Below are positions 17,097 to 28,273 of a stretch of 64,000 nt of DNA, piece by piece. Origin of the DNA: Enterococcus phoeniculicola ATCC BAA-412 (GTDB lineage Bacteria; Bacillota; Bacilli; Lactobacillales; Enterococcaceae); the NCBI RefSeq assembly GCF_000407505.1, contig NZ_ASWE01000002.1:558001-622000 (forward strand), written 5' to 3'. A program made the translations under genes and the position numbers. How positions within the stretch are numbered: the first letter of the stretch is position 1; every line of letters begins with the position of its first letter. Below the pieces are notes generated by a model. It did no database searches. It was not told the origin of the DNA and saw nothing but the letters and a program-made list of their open reading frames with translations.

Positions 17097-20000
17097 TTAA
17101 ATCGCTTGTGTTGAGAATGCTCGGGATTCAAGTACTCGCAAAATGGCGTCTGCTGTATCCAATGAGGTGAATAATGGTACGCCATGCTCAACCGCTTCTC
17201 GACGAATAGTGTAGCCGTCTTTTGATGAATGACTTCTGTCTTTGTCCATTGTATTAACCACTACTTGGGCTTCCCCACTGCGAATTAAATCAACGACATC
17301 TGTTTTTTCGGTTGACTCAGAAATTTTAGCGACAGTTTTCACATCCAACCCATGCTCTTTGAAATAAGCGGCAGTCCCCTTTGTTGCCAAAAGGCTATAA
17401 CCAACTTCATAAAAGCGTTTTGCTAGATGAAGTGCTTCTTCTTTTGTTTCATCTGCAATAGTAAACAATACTGCACCATAGCTTGGTAAATGCAATCCTG
17501 ATGCTTCAAAGGCCTTATATAATGCTTTTTCTAGACTGACATCGGAGCCCATCACTTCGCCTGTTGACTTCATTTCTGGGCCTAAGTACGTATCTACTTT
17601 TTGAAGTTTTGTAAATGAGAAGACGGGTGCTTTAATGTGTACTTGCTGGCTTTCCGGATATAATCCGTTTTTATAGCCCATTTCTTTTAGAGACTCACCA
17701 AGAATCGCCTTCGTTGCTACTTGAGCCATTGGAATGCCAGTAATTTTACTTAAAAATGGGACGGTTCTACTTGCTCGTGGATTGACCTCAATGACATAGA
17801 CTTTTTCTTCATGAATGACAAATTGAATGTTCATCATCCCGATACAATTTAATCCTAACGCAAGTTTTTCGGTATATTCGGCAATAGTTGCTTGAATTTC
17901 CTTAGATAAGGTTTGTGGAGGATATACCGCCATTGAGTCTCCCGAGTGAACTCCGGCACGTTCAATATGCTCCATAATTCCAGGAATCAAGACTGTTTCA
18001 CCATCACAAATGGCATCGACTTCACATTCTCGACCCAACAAGTAGCTATCAACTAATACTGGGTGCTCTGGAGAAGCTTTCACGGCATGAACCATGTAAT
18101 CTTCCAAATCTTGCTGGTTTTCCACGATTTCCATCGCTCGTCCACCAAGTACATAGCTAGGTCGAACAAGAACTGGATAGCCAATTTTATTGGCTACAGC
18201 TACAGCTTCTTCTTTACTTGTTGCTGTGTCACCAGGAGGCTGAGGAATTTCTAACTCATTTAAGGCTTGTTCAAATAAGTCTCTATTTTCCGCACGATCA
18301 AGATCTTCAATACTCGTTCCTAAAATTTTGACTCCCTGTTTGACAAGTGGCTCCGCTAAATTAATCGCTGTTTGTCCACCAAATTGAACGATTACCCCTA
18401 CTGGTTGTTCAAGAGCAATAACATTCATGACATCTTCTAAAGTTAGCGGCTCAAAGTATAATTTATCAGAGATAGAGAAATCTGTAGAAACTGTTTCAGG
18501 ATTACTGTTCATAATAATCGCTTCATATCCAGCTGCTTGAATGGCTTTGACAGAGTGAACCGTTGCATAGTCAAATTCAACCCCCTGACCAATTCGGATA
18601 GGACCCGAACCAAGAACTAAAACCGATTCTTTTTCAGAGCGAATACTTTCATTTTCAAACTCATAGGTACTGTAGAAATAAGGAGTTTGAGACTCAAATT
18701 CAGCTGCACAGGTGTCCACCATTTTATAGACTGGCAATAGGTTATTGGCTTTTCTAAAGGCAGTTACTGAAGCTTCCGTAGTTTGCCATAAATCGGCTAT
18801 TTTTTTATCTGTAAAGCCATTTTGTTTGGCCTCTCTTAAGGAATCCAACTCATTTGGCGTATCTTCTAACGCCGATTCTAATTCAATAATATGAAGGAGC
18901 TTATCTAAGAAGAACAAATCAATTTTTGTTAAGTCGCTTAATTCGGTAATTGGATAGCCTCGGCGAATCGCTTCTGCTAGATAGAATAATCGATCGTCTT
19001 GTGCTTTGACAATTTTCTCCATTAAAACATCATCTTCTACTTGCTGGAATTCATCAATTTCAATATGATAGCTGCCAATTTCTAAGGAGCGAACGGCTTT
19101 TAATAAGGATTCCTCAATGTTTCTTCCTATCGCCATTACTTCACCAGTTGCTTTCATTTGTGTACCTAGGCGACGTTCCCCTTTTTCAAACTTATCAAAC
19201 GGCCAGCGAGGAATTTTTGCCACTACATAATCTAAAGCAGGCTCAAATTCTGCATAGGTAGTTCCAGTAACTGGGTTTTTCATTTCATCTAATGTTAAGC
19301 CCACTGCGATTTTTGCAGCTAATTTTGCAATGGGATACCCTGTTGCCTTACTTGCCAATGCAGAAGAACGAGATACTCGAGGATTCACTTCAATCACATA
19401 ATAATTAAAGCTATGCGGGTCTAATGCGAGCTGAACATTACAGCCCCCTTCAATTTTCAATGCACGAATAATGGCTAACGATGCATCGCGAAGAAGTTGA
19501 TATTCGTGATCGGATAAGGTTTGACTTGGGGCAAATACGATAGAATCGCCTGTATGGATGCCCACAGGATCAAAATTTTCCATGTTACAAACAACGATTG
19601 CATTATCAGCAGAATCACGCATGACTTCATATTCAATTTCTTTGTATCCTGCAATACTTCGTTCAATCAAACATTGAGTCACTGGAGAAAGCTTCAAGCC
19701 GTTTTCTGCTATTTGGCGTAACTCCTCCTCGTTATCACACATACCGCCACCTGTTCCGCCAAGAGTAAAGGCAGGACGAACAATTACTGGAAAGCCAATT
19801 TTCGCAGCGAAGGCAAGGGCTTCATCAACAGTTGTGACAATTTCTGACTCAGGAATGGGCTGATTTAAATCTTCCATTAACTGTTTAAAGAGATCACGAT
19901 CTTCTGCTTGGTCGATTGCAGAGAGCTTTGTGCCTAAAAGTTCAATCTCAAGCTCGTCTAAAATACCAGACTCAGCAAGTTCCATCGCCATGTTTAATCC

Positions 20001-20282
20001 TGTTTGACCGCCAAGTGTGGGTAATAGTGCATCTGGTTTTTCTTTTCGTAAAATTCGAGAAACAAACTCCAAAGTAATGGGTTCGATGTAAACTTTATCA
20101 GCAATTTCTTTATCCGTCATGATTGTAGCAGGATTTGAGTTAACCAGTACTACTTCATAGCCTTCTTCTCTTAGCGCAAGACATGCTTGTGTTCCAGCAT
20201 AATCAAATTCTGCAGCTTGTCCAATAATGATTGGTCCAGAACCAATCACCATAATTTTCTTTATATCTGTACGTTTTGGCAT
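17097..20282 (-). CDS. carB: Carbamoyl phosphate synthetase, large subunit
   Basis: Makes carbamoyl phosphate from bicarbonate, ATP and ammonia passed from CarA. 1061 residues from the ATG at 20282 (MPKRTDIKK), 11 bases after AAGGAG; an extension eight codons upstream is less likely. Two ATP-grasp halves (each opening GSGPI-IGQ) and a C-terminal MGS-like regulatory domain starting near 930. One base separates it from carA. It sits in the pyr cluster, so pyrimidine control is expected. Confidence 0.97.
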   Translation of the reverse strand: MPKRTDIKKIMVIGSGPIIIGQAAEFDYAGTQACLALREEGYEVVLVNSNPATIMTDKEIADKVYIEPITLEFVSRILRKEKPDALLPTLGGQTGLNMAMELAESGILDELEIELLGTKLSAIDQAEDRDLFKQLMEDLNQPIPESEIVTTVDEALAFAAKIGFPVIVRPAFTLGGTGGGMCDNEEELRQIAENGLKLSPVTQCLIERSIAGYKEIEYEVMRDSADNAIVVCNMENFDPVGIHTGDSIVFAPSQTLSDHEYQLLRDASLAIIRALKIEGGCNVQLALDPHSFNYYVIEVNPRVSRSSALASKATGYPIAKLAAKIAVGLTLDEMKNPVTGTTYAEFEPALDYVVAKIPRWPFDKFEKGERRLGTQMKATGEVMAIGRNIEESLLKAVRSLEIGSYHIEIDEFQQVEDDVLMEKIVKAQDDRLFYLAEAIRRGYPITELSDLTKIDLFFLDKLLHIIELESALEDTPNELDSLREAKQNGFTDKKIADLWQTTEASVTAFRKANNLLPVYKMVDTCAAEFESQTPYFYSTYEFENESIRSEKESVLVLGSGPIRIGQGVEFDYATVHSVKAIQAAGYEAIIMNSNPETVSTDFSISDKLYFEPLTLEDVMNVIALEQPVGVIVQFGGQTAINLAEPLVKQGVKILGTSIEDLDRAENRDLFEQALNELEIPQPPGDTATSKEEAVAVANKIGYPVLVRPSYVLGGRAMEIVENQQDLEDYMVHAVKASPEHPVLVDSYLLGRECEVDAICDGETVLIPGIMEHIERAGVHSGDSMAVYPPQTLSKEIQATIAEYTEKLALGLNCIGMMNIQFVIHEEKVYVIEVNPRASRTVPFLSKITGIPMAQVATKAILGESLKEMGYKNGLYPESQQVHIKAPVFSFTKLQKVDTYLGPEMKSTGEVMGSDVSLEKALYKAFEASGLHLPSYGAVLFTIADETKEEALHLAKRFYEVGYSLLATKGTAAYFKEHGLDVKTVAKISESTEKTDVVDLIRSGEAQVVVNTMDKDRSHSSKDGYTIRREAVEHGVPLFTSLDTADAILRVLESRAFSTQAI

Positions 20283-20283
20283 C

Positions 20284-21363
20284 TTATAATTGCTCCTTCC
20301 AGGCATCCATCATTTCCATAAATTCATCAAATAAGTGAATCGCATCATGAGGTCCAGGTGCTGCATCTGGGTGAAACTGGACACTAAACGCAGGATAGCG
20401 ACGATGACGAATCCCTTCAACAGTTCCGTCGTTGACTTCTGTATGGGTAATCATTAGTTTTTCTGGATCAATTGTTTTTTCATTGACTGCAAAGCCATGA
20501 TTTTGAGAAGTAAAATCAATTCTTCCTGTTGCAATTTCTCGTACGGGATGGTTTAATCCGCGATGACCAAATTTCATTTTGTACGTATCCGCATCATTTG
20601 CTAAGGCAAACAATTGATGACCAAGGCAGATACCAAAAATGGGGACTTTTCCTTGAATTTCTTTTATCATTTGGATGGCCTCGGGCACATCTTTTGGATC
20701 TCCTGGTCCATTGGTTAACATGACTCCATCTGGACATAAGTCAAGAATGGTTTGTGCAGGTGTGTTGTAAGGCATAACCGTTAAGTTACAGTGACGCTTT
20801 GATAATTCTCGTAAAATGCTGTGTTTCAACCCGAAGTCAATCACCACGACATTGCGTCCAGTGCCAGGGCTTGGATAGGGTTTTGTAGTGGACACTTGTG
20901 CAACTTGATTTGTTGGAAGTACGGTTGCTTTTAGTTGGTCAAAAATGTGTGTAAACTCATCTCCTGCATCAACAATACTTGCTTTCATTGTTCCAACCTC
21001 ACGAATTTTCCGTGTTAGTGCACGTGTATCCACCCCTGAAATTCCCGGAATTCCTTTGCGTTTTAAGAATTCATCTAAAGTCATTTGCTTTCGCCAGTTA
21101 CTTGCCAGACGAGCATGCTCTTTTACAACAACCCCTTTACAGGTTGGCGCGATTGATTCGTAATCATCCCGATTGACGCCATAATTTCCTACCATCGGAT
21201 AAGTAAATGTGATAATTTGACCATTGAAACTTTGGTCTGTTATGGTTTCTTGATAACCAGTCATACTTGTTGTAAAGACGATTTCTCCAAAAACATTGGC
21301 TTCCGCGCCAAAAGCTTTGCCTTCAAAGACTGTTCCGTCTTCTAATATCAATAGTCGTTTCAT
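20284..21363 (-). CDS. carA: Carbamoyl phosphate synthetase, glutaminase subunit
   Basis: Hydrolyses glutamine and channels ammonia to CarB. 359 residues: N-terminal CarA domain, then a class I glutamine amidotransferase with nucleophile Cys in GICLGHQLF (near 244-252) and the HPD...D pair ([12 protein letters not shown]) near the end. GGAGG precedes the ATG, which abuts the pyrC stop. Confidence 0.97.
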   Translation of the reverse strand: MKRLLILEDGTVFEGKAFGAEANVFGEIVFTTSMTGYQETITDQSFNGQIITFTYPMVGNYGVNRDDYESIAPTCKGVVVKEHARLASNWRKQMTLDEFLKRKGIPGISGVDTRALTRKIREVGTMKASIVDAGDEFTHIFDQLKATVLPTNQVAQVSTTKPYPSPGTGRNVVVIDFGLKHSILRELSKRHCNLTVMPYNTPAQTILDLCPDGVMLTNGPGDPKDVPEAIQMIKEIQGKVPIFGICLGHQLFALANDADTYKMKFGHRGLNHPVREIATGRIDFTSQNHGFAVNEKTIDPEKLMITHTEVNDGTVEGIRHRRYPAFSVQFHPDAAPGPHDAIHLFDEFMEMMDAWKEQL

Positions 21364-22647
21364 TTACTTTTCCTCCTTCTTCCAGACAATTTTTCCGTCT
21401 ACAAGTGTGTATAGTGTTTCTCCGAAGATGTTCCATCCAACAAATGGCGTGTTCACACCCAAGGATTCAAATTCTTTTTCATCAATGACCGTTTCGTTAC
21501 GAATATCAAAGATAGCAATATCTGCAGCCTGTCCTACGCGTAAAGTGCCAGCAGATAAATGGAACAGTTCAGCTGGTTTTGTCGACATCCAGTTAATGAC
21601 TTGCTCTAAGGTGAAAATTCCCGGTTTCACCAAATGTGTATACACTAGTTGAAAAGCTGTTTCACTTCCGACAATTCCGAAAGGTGCTTGTAAAAAACTT
21701 TGATTTTTTTCTTCTAAACCATGAGGAGCATGGTCAGTTGCAATACAATCAATTGATCCATCTAACAATCCTTCAATTAACGCATCTCTGTCTTCTTTTC
21801 CTCGTAATGGCGGATTCATCTTCCAAAAGCCATTATCCTCAGGAATATCCTCATCAATTAAAAGCAGGTGGTGAGGAGAAACCTCAGCTGTTACGTTGAT
21901 GCCTGCCTTTTTTGCATCTCGTATGACACGGACACTTTCTTTTGTTGAAACATGGCAGACATGGTAATGAACCCCAGTTTCACCTGCTAATACAACGTCT
22001 CGGGCGATTTGTGAAGCTTCAGTTGAGCTGAGAATTCCCGGAAGACCTAGTTTTTTAGAAACCGCTCCTTCATGCATTACACCGCCAAACAGCAGAGATT
22101 CATCTTCTGTATGAGCGACTAAGGCCATTTTCTGCTTTGCTGCTTCTTTCATGGCTAAATACATAGTTCCCGCGGTTTGCACGCCTACGCCATCATTCGT
22201 AAAGGCGAATGCGCCTGCTTTTTTCAAAGCAGCTTGGTCTGTTAAAACCTCACTACGTAATTCTTCAGTAATAGGGGCATATTGAAGTACTTTAACGACT
22301 GCATCTTTTTTTATGATGTCATAAATAGCAGATAATTTTTCAGCAGTATCTGGCACAGGATTTAGATTTGGCATGGCGCAAACTGTTGTAAATCCACCAT
22401 GCGCTGCTGCTAAACTCCCTGCTTTAATCGTTTCTTTATACGTAAATCCTGGTTCTCTTAAATGAACATGTACGTCTACAAGTCCTGGTGTAATTAATTG
22501 CTCTTTTGCATCAATGACTTCATCAAATGACAGAGAAGAAAAATCCGTTCCGATAGCTTTTATAATGCCCTCTTCAATCCAAATTTCTACAGGTGCTAAT
22601 TGATTATCTTTTACAACCATTTGTCCGTTTTTAATACGTGTCTTCAT
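21364..22647 (-). CDS. pyrC: Dihydroorotase
   Basis: Cyclises carbamoyl aspartate to dihydroorotate. 427 residues from ATG 22647, behind GGAGG six bases upstream. Metal motif DVHVHLREPG near 57-66, TDHAPH near 300. Long type I (B. subtilis-like) dihydroorotase. 10 bases after pyrB. Confidence 0.96.
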   Translation of the reverse strand: MKTRIKNGQMVVKDNQLAPVEIWIEEGIIKAIGTDFSSLSFDEVIDAKEQLITPGLVDVHVHLREPGFTYKETIKAGSLAAAHGGFTTVCAMPNLNPVPDTAEKLSAIYDIIKKDAVVKVLQYAPITEELRSEVLTDQAALKKAGAFAFTNDGVGVQTAGTMYLAMKEAAKQKMALVAHTEDESLLFGGVMHEGAVSKKLGLPGILSSTEASQIARDVVLAGETGVHYHVCHVSTKESVRVIRDAKKAGINVTAEVSPHHLLLIDEDIPEDNGFWKMNPPLRGKEDRDALIEGLLDGSIDCIATDHAPHGLEEKNQSFLQAPFGIVGSETAFQLVYTHLVKPGIFTLEQVINWMSTKPAELFHLSAGTLRVGQAADIAIFDIRNETVIDEKEFESLGVNTPFVGWNIFGETLYTLVDGKIVWKKEEK

Positions 22648-22657
22648 TTTTTTCCTC

Positions 22658-23584
22658 CTATGCCTTTCCATTTAGAATCGCTTCTAGTATCGCCATTCTA
22701 GTAAATACACCGTTACTCATTTGTTCTACAATTCGTGATTGTAATCCTTCAACTAATGAATCAGCTAACTCAACATCACGATTAACAGGTGCGGGATGCA
22801 TAATAATTGCCTTTTCTTTCAGCTGTTTTGCTCGATCAACTGTTAGTCCATACTCTTGGTGATAGCTCTCTTTTGAAAAGCTTTCTTTTCCGTCATGACG
22901 CTCATGCTGTACACGAAGCATCATCATCACATCGACCTTGTCCAACAATTCATCTAGAGGTAAATAGTGTCCATAAACTTCATACTCGTTGTCATACCAT
23001 TCTGACGGTCCTGAAAAATAGACTTTGGCTCCTAGGCGCTTTAACATTTGCATGTTTGATTTTGCAACACGCGAGTGTGTAATATCACCAACTATGGCAA
23101 CCTTTAAGTTTTCAAAGTACCCAAATTCTTCATAGATGGTCATTAGATCCAATAAACATTGGCTAGGGTGCTGACCACTTCCGTCTCCACCGTTTATAAT
23201 TGAACACTGAATTGTTTTACTTTGAATCAATTCTTCATAGTAATGTTCTGCTCCGTGTCGAATGACTGCAATATCAACGCCCAAAGCAGACATAGTTAAT
23301 ACTGTATCGTATAATGTTTCTCCTTTTTGGACCGAGCTTGTACTTGCTTCAAACTCAATCACATCCAATCCTAACTTCTTTTCAGCTACTTCAAAGCTTT
23401 TATGTGTACGTGTGCTATTTTCAAAAAATAAATTTGTTGCAAAATATTGTCTTCTTTGAGGCGTCCACTGGGCACCATTTTTAAATTCCTGCGCGCGTCG
23501 GATCAAGCCCATTACCTCTTGGTCGGTCAGTGCTTCAATGGTTAAAAGATGTTTTAAGCTGATTCTTTCTGATTGGATAATCAT
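22658..23584 (-). CDS. pyrB: Aspartate carbamoyltransferase, catalytic chain
   Basis: Condenses carbamoyl phosphate with aspartate. 308 residues; carbamoyl-phosphate motif [10 protein letters not shown] near 54-63 and [10 protein letters not shown] near 264. No regulatory chain gene nearby, as usual in Firmicutes. Fourteen bases after pyrP. Confidence 0.97.
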   Translation of the reverse strand: MIIQSERISLKHLLTIEALTDQEVMGLIRRAQEFKNGAQWTPQRRQYFATNLFFENSTRTHKSFEVAEKKLGLDVIEFEASTSSVQKGETLYDTVLTMSALGVDIAVIRHGAEHYYEELIQSKTIQCSIINGGDGSGQHPSQCLLDLMTIYEEFGYFENLKVAIVGDITHSRVAKSNMQMLKRLGAKVYFSGPSEWYDNEYEVYGHYLPLDELLDKVDVMMMLRVQHERHDGKESFSKESYHQEYGLTVDRAKQLKEKAIIMHPAPVNRDVELADSLVEGLQSRIVEQMSNGVFTRMAILEAILNGKA

Positions 23585-23598
23585 GAGTATTCCCCCTC

Positions 23599-24891
23599 TT
23601 AATTTTCTTCGCTACGTGAAGTTTCAGGCAAGATTAAGTTTAATAAAATCCCGAGTACTGTTGCTAAGGCCATCGCAGATAGTGTAAATGTTCCCACTTG
23701 GAAAATTAAACCACCAATGCCGATGACTAATATTACTGATACGATCAATAAGTTCTTTTTCTTATCAAAATCTACTTGGTTTTCAATGAGAATCTTTAAT
23801 CCACTTGCAGCAATCACTCCGAATAATACGAAGCTGATTCCTGAGATGACTGGATTAGGAATACTTAAAATCAAGGCACTCAGTTTTCCCACAAATCCTA
23901 GGCAGATAGCAAGAACTCCTGCTCCTCCGATAACAAATACACTGTGAACACGTGTGATGGCAAGTACACCAATATTTTCTCCGTAGCTAGTTACAGGAGG
24001 TCCTCCGACAAACCCGGCAACAATCTGTGCCAGCCCATCGCCCATCAAGGTTTTGTGCAAGCCTGGGTTTTCAAAGAAATTTCGTTTGGTTAATTTGTTT
24101 AAGACCATTAAATGACCAAAATGCTCTGTCATGGTAACAAATGCAATGGGCGCCATTGTTGTAATTGCACCAAGGTATAACTTAGGTTCATATTGAATGA
24201 AAGGAACCTCAAAATTTGGTAAGGCAAACCAAGGAGCATTTTTAATTAGATCTACATCAACAATCCCAAAAAGTAAAGCGACAATATATCCGCTAATAAT
24301 TCCTAGTAAAATGGGAAGGAGTCCTAAAAATCCTTTTAAGTACATATTGAAGAAAATGGTTAATCCTAAGGTGATTAAGGCGACAGCTACATATTTAAAA
24401 TCATATACTTGATTGGCTGCATCACTATACATGGCATTGCTTGCTGCATTTGCTGCAAGCCCTAGTCCGATAACCATAACGACTGGTCCTACAACGATTG
24501 GCGGTAAAATTTTATCTAGCCAAGCAGAACCAATTTTTTTAATAATCAGAGCTACAACAAGATAAACAAGTCCAGTTGTCATCGCCCCTTGAGCAATTGC
24601 CGGATAGCCATCTGTCTTCATCAGCATCTTCATGGCTGCGATAAAGGCAAAACTACTTCCTAAATAGGCAGGAATCTTCCCTTTTGTGACGGTTAGATAA
24701 ACGAGTGTTCCTAGTCCTGAACTGACTAATGCAATCCCTGGATCAATGCCCACCATGATAGGTACCAACACGGTTGCTCCAAACATGGTAAAGAGATGCT
24801 GTAAACTTAATCCCAACCATTGTGCAGGTTTTGGTACATCATGTATATCTAATACTGCATCTGGATTCTTAAATTCTGTTTTGTCTGACAT
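23599..24891 (-). CDS. pyrP: Uracil permease (UraA/PyrP, NCS2 family)
   Basis: Proton-coupled uracil uptake. 430 residues with about 12-14 membrane segments; [20 protein letters not shown] near 291-310 is the NCS2 signature with the substrate-site Glu. Two bases after pyrR, so salvage uptake and de novo synthesis share one transcript. Confidence 0.95.
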   Translation of the reverse strand: MSDKTEFKNPDAVLDIHDVPKPAQWLGLSLQHLFTMFGATVLVPIMVGIDPGIALVSSGLGTLVYLTVTKGKIPAYLGSSFAFIAAMKMLMKTDGYPAIAQGAMTTGLVYLVVALIIKKIGSAWLDKILPPIVVGPVVMVIGLGLAANAASNAMYSDAANQVYDFKYVAVALITLGLTIFFNMYLKGFLGLLPILLGIISGYIVALLFGIVDVDLIKNAPWFALPNFEVPFIQYEPKLYLGAITTMAPIAFVTMTEHFGHLMVLNKLTKRNFFENPGLHKTLMGDGLAQIVAGFVGGPPVTSYGENIGVLAITRVHSVFVIGGAGVLAICLGFVGKLSALILSIPNPVISGISFVLFGVIAASGLKILIENQVDFDKKKNLLIVSVILVIGIGGLIFQVGTFTLSAMALATVLGILLNLILPETSRSEEN

Positions 24892-24893
24892 AG

Positions 24894-25448
<555 letters not shown>

Positions 25449-25470
25449 TTATTATTTGTGCAAAAAAAAA

Positions 25471-25492
25471 CTCCTACCTGTGAAGGTAGGAG
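25471..25492 (-). terminator. Terminator of the pyr attenuator
   Basis: Minus hairpin CTCCTACC-ttcaca-GGTAGGAG followed by nine T residues, 38 bases before pyrR. It is the only PyrR-type attenuator found; there is none before pyrP or pyrB. Confidence 0.92.
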
Positions 25493-25626
25493 GATGGTTT
25501 CGGACTTTTGGGTATACACGTCTATAGAATAAGTCAAACTCTCAGCGCACTGAGTATTGAGCTTACTCGCTTCCTTCTTAGCCTCACGGGACTACTCTTA
25601 AAGGATTACTTATTTAATTTTCTCTA
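25493..25626 (-). promoter_or_regulatory. PyrR-binding leader of the pyr operon
   Basis: The minus RNA carries UAAGAGUAGUCCCGUGAGGCU (about 25580-25600), the PyrR anti-antiterminator loop consensus (A-GUCC-GNGAGGCU). Established role: PyrR with UMP stabilises this stem, freeing the terminator at 25471-25492. The rest forms the antiterminator. Confidence 0.9.
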
Positions 25627-25631
25627 GAATT

Positions 25632-25660
25632 ACTATACCGTTCTTACAAAGAAAAATCAA
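25632..25660 (-). promoter_or_regulatory. Promoter of the pyr operon
   Basis: Minus strand: TTGATT (25660-25655), 17-base spacer, TATAGT (25637-25632). The -35 box overlaps the rluD stop codon, so rluD transcription can also run into the pyr leader. Confidence 0.8.
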
Positions 25661-26562
25661 TCACTTTCTCTTAAAGTTTCTAAAGTTTTTTTGAATAGTT
25701 CGGGAAGCGGTGCTTCAAAGGTCATTACTTCACCAGTTGTTGGATGGGTAAATCCAAGAAGCTTGGCATGAAGAAACTGTCCATTTCCCGGCAATGTTTT
25801 TTTAGGTCCATATAGAGGATCTCCTGCAACTGGAAATCCAATATACTGCATGTGTACACGAATTTGATGTGTGCGCCCTGTTTCTAACTGTAGTTCAACA
25901 AGTGTGAAGCCAGAAAAGCGTTCGAGTACGGTAAAATGTGTAACAGCAGGTTTGCCATCTTCTATCACTGCTTGTTTTTTTCTATTCACCTTTGAACGAC
26001 CAATCGGCGCTTCAATGGTCCCTTTTTCGTGGGAAATTTCTCCATGGACTAGTGCAACATACTTTCTCAAGGATGTTTTATCTTTAAGCTGTTTTGCCAA
26101 TGCTTCATGCGCATGATCGTTTTTGGCTATCATTAATAACCCAGACGTATCTTTATCAATTCGATGAACAATCCCAGGTCGAATTACATCATTAATGGTT
26201 GAAAGGTCTTTAATATGAAAAAGTAAAGCATTAACTAGCGTTCCATCCTTATGTCCAGCAGAAGGGTGAACAACCATTCCCTGAGGCTTATTGATGACAG
26301 CAAGGTCTTCGTCCTGATAGACAATTTCAAGAGGAATATCTTCTGGAAGTAAGTCAAGTGTTTCAGGCTCAGGAATCGTAATGATTATTTTATCTTTTGC
26401 TTTTACTTTGTAATTTGCTTTCACAAGTTCTCCATTGACGGTTACTGATTGTTCCTTTAACCATTGTTGAATTTGTGAACGTGTATAGTTCGTTAATGCT
26501 TCGGTCAGTGCTTTATCGATTCGACCAGTTTGTTGTTGGATGATTACCTCAATTTGTTCCAT
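25657..26562 (-). CDS. RluD-family 23S rRNA pseudouridine synthase
   Basis: 301 residues: S4 RNA-binding domain at about 12-75, catalytic domain with the Asp of HRIDKDTSGLL near 135-145, and GRTHQIRVH near 228. Probably isomerises helix 69 uridines of 23S rRNA, by family. ATG overlaps the lspA stop by one base (TAATG), a lspA-rluD pairing common in Firmicutes. Confidence 0.92.
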   Translation of the reverse strand: MEQIEVIIQQQTGRIDKALTEALTNYTRSQIQQWLKEQSVTVNGELVKANYKVKAKDKIIITIPEPETLDLLPEDIPLEIVYQDEDLAVINKPQGMVVHPSAGHKDGTLVNALLFHIKDLSTINDVIRPGIVHRIDKDTSGLLMIAKNDHAHEALAKQLKDKTSLRKYVALVHGEISHEKGTIEAPIGRSKVNRKKQAVIEDGKPAVTHFTVLERFSGFTLVELQLETGRTHQIRVHMQYIGFPVAGDPLYGPKKTLPGNGQFLHAKLLGFTHPTTGEVMTFEAPLPELFKKTLETLRESD

Positions 26563-27029
26563 TATTTCCCCTTTTCCTTCTCGTCTAAAATAATATAGAT
26601 GAATATACAGATTACACCAATTACGAGCGACATATCAGCGACATTGAAAATTGGAAAATTTATAAAATCTGTTTGAAACATGTCTACAACATAGCCCAGA
26701 CGAACACGATCAATAAAGTTTCCTAAAGCACCTGCTAATACGAGGCTAAGTCCTACTGTAAACCATTTGCTACCGTGCAGATTTTTAATTAAAAAATAAA
26801 GCACAGCAATCACTGCAATCACGGTAACGATTGTAAAAAACCACATCTTTCCTTCAAGCAGACTCCAAGCTGCACCTGTATTTCTAATGTAGGTCAAAGA
26901 AAAAATATTTGAAATAACTGATTGGCTTTCTCCTAATTCAAATGTTGAGACTGTCCAAATTTTTACCCATTGGTCAATCCCCACGATTACAGCACTTAAC
27001 AATAAATATACAAAAATCACATGCGTCAA
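26562..27029 (-). CDS. lspA: Lipoprotein signal peptidase (signal peptidase II)
   Basis: Cleaves lipoprotein signal peptides in the membrane. 155 residues, four membrane segments; catalytic aspartates in GNFIDRVRLGYVVDMF (about 107-122) and FNVADMSLVIG (about 129-139). Overlaps the upstream CBS gene by 4 bases. Confidence 0.95.
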   Translation of the reverse strand: MTHVIFVYLLLSAVIVGIDQWVKIWTVSTFELGESQSVISNIFSLTYIRNTGAAWSLLEGKMWFFTIVTVIAVIAVLYFLIKNLHGSKWFTVGLSLVLAGALGNFIDRVRLGYVVDMFQTDFINFPIFNVADMSLVIGVICIFIYIILDEKEKGK

Positions 27030-27727
27030 TCCTTTTCTAAAGTATTATAAATATCTCTCGGTCGAATGATGCCTAATAAATTTCCATTTGGGTTTCCGTC
27101 TTTTGTTATCAACACGGCCTCTAATGTCGCTTTATCACGAAACAGAGCCTCTACCTCAAAGACATGCGTATCAGATGAGATGAATTGATAGTTGGTTTCT
27201 TTTCCACCTGAGACTAATAAATCCTTTGCTTTTAAGTTTTCTAGGTGAAGAGCGCCCTGTTGACTACGCTTTGCAAACCAGAAACCTAGTGCACGCAAAG
27301 TAATGAGGCCCTCGAATGTTCCTCTTCGATACAGCGGAAATTGCGAATAACGTTTTTCTGAGACGATACGCAAAATTTCAAGTAGAGGGACATCCCACTC
27401 AAAACCAGTCACTTTTTTTGAGAATTTAGGACAAACTTTCTCAGGTCTAGTTAGATCCTGCTCAATTTGTTTAATCCGCTGAACGGCCCATTCATTCGGT
27501 TCTGCAATAACAAAATCTTCTGAAATACGCTCATGGATGATGGCATTTCTCAATTGTGCCATCTGCAATAAATCTTCTTCATTTGCTCCCACCAGCAAGT
27601 CTTTTCGACGTGACAGTCTGCGGACCATCTCACTAAAGCCCATACTATTGGGATTATTCAGTTCCTCACGTAACCATTTTTCAATGCGGTTAAAACTATT
27701 CAAAAATTCTTCAGACGGTTTCACCAT
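27026..27727 (-). CDS. CBS-domain protein with a helical N-domain
   Basis: 233 residues. The N-terminal half is helical and contains MAQLRNAIIHE (about 76-86), similar to the RN-x-x-x-H motif of HEPN domains; the C-terminal half (about 115-230) has a pair of CBS-like motifs ending in LLGIIRPRDIYNTL. CBS pairs usually sense adenosine nucleotides. It sits between a membrane-protein gene (17-base overlap) and lspA (4-base overlap), so the operon is tight. Function unknown. Confidence 0.65.
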   Translation of the reverse strand: MVKPSEEFLNSFNRIEKWLREELNNPNSMGFSEMVRRLSRRKDLLVGANEEDLLQMAQLRNAIIHERISEDFVIAEPNEWAVQRIKQIEQDLTRPEKVCPKFSKKVTGFEWDVPLLEILRIVSEKRYSQFPLYRRGTFEGLITLRALGFWFAKRSQQGALHLENLKAKDLLVSGGKETNYQFISSDTHVFEVEALFRDKATLEAVLITKDGNPNGNLLGIIRPRDIYNTLEKD

Positions 27728-28115
27728 GAATATTCTCCTTAAGTAGATAAGCTTTTGAAGCCATATTTTTCAAGAAAAAGCCAAACAAGATAAGAATAAT
27801 GAGCGTCAGCCAAAGACTTTTTAAGACTAACGGGAAGATAATCATACTAGCAAATAAGGCAAGATAAATCTGAATAAGCTGCGGATTCATCACAACTGTA
27901 TAGCTTTTCATTGGACTTGGAGGAATGGAATAGACTGGACTTCTTAATAAAAATGAGAAACGTACCTGTACCGTTACAGAGTCAGAGTCATCAGGCAGCT
28001 CAATTTCTTTTGTCTGTTGATTTTGTATACTCATTCTTTTTTCTCCATTTATCCATACATCAATCGGGCTGGCTATTGCATAAAAGCCTGTTTGTCGAGT
28101 CAAGAAAAGTTTCAT
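27711..28115 (-). CDS. Membrane protein, unknown
   Basis: 134 residues: a predicted soluble N-terminal half rich in beta-strand, then two hydrophobic segments at about 80-98 and 100-115. First gene of the group leading to lspA and rluD. No family recognised. Confidence 0.6.
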   Translation of the reverse strand: MKLFLTRQTGFYAIASPIDVWINGEKRMSIQNQQTKEIELPDDSDSVTVQVRFSFLLRSPVYSIPPSPMKSYTVVMNPQLIQIYLALFASMIIFPLVLKSLWLTLIILILFGFFLKNMASKAYLLKENIHGETV

Positions 28116-28273
28116 AAAAATGCACTCCTTATTATGCTTTAGTATAACGTAAAAAACAAGACGTATAAAGCTGATTGACTTTAGAAATTTAAGAAATCAG
28201 CAATCTTTGACTGGAGAATAAGAAAAAGCAGACAAATCATTTGTGAAAACGACTTGTCTACTTTATTCATCAT

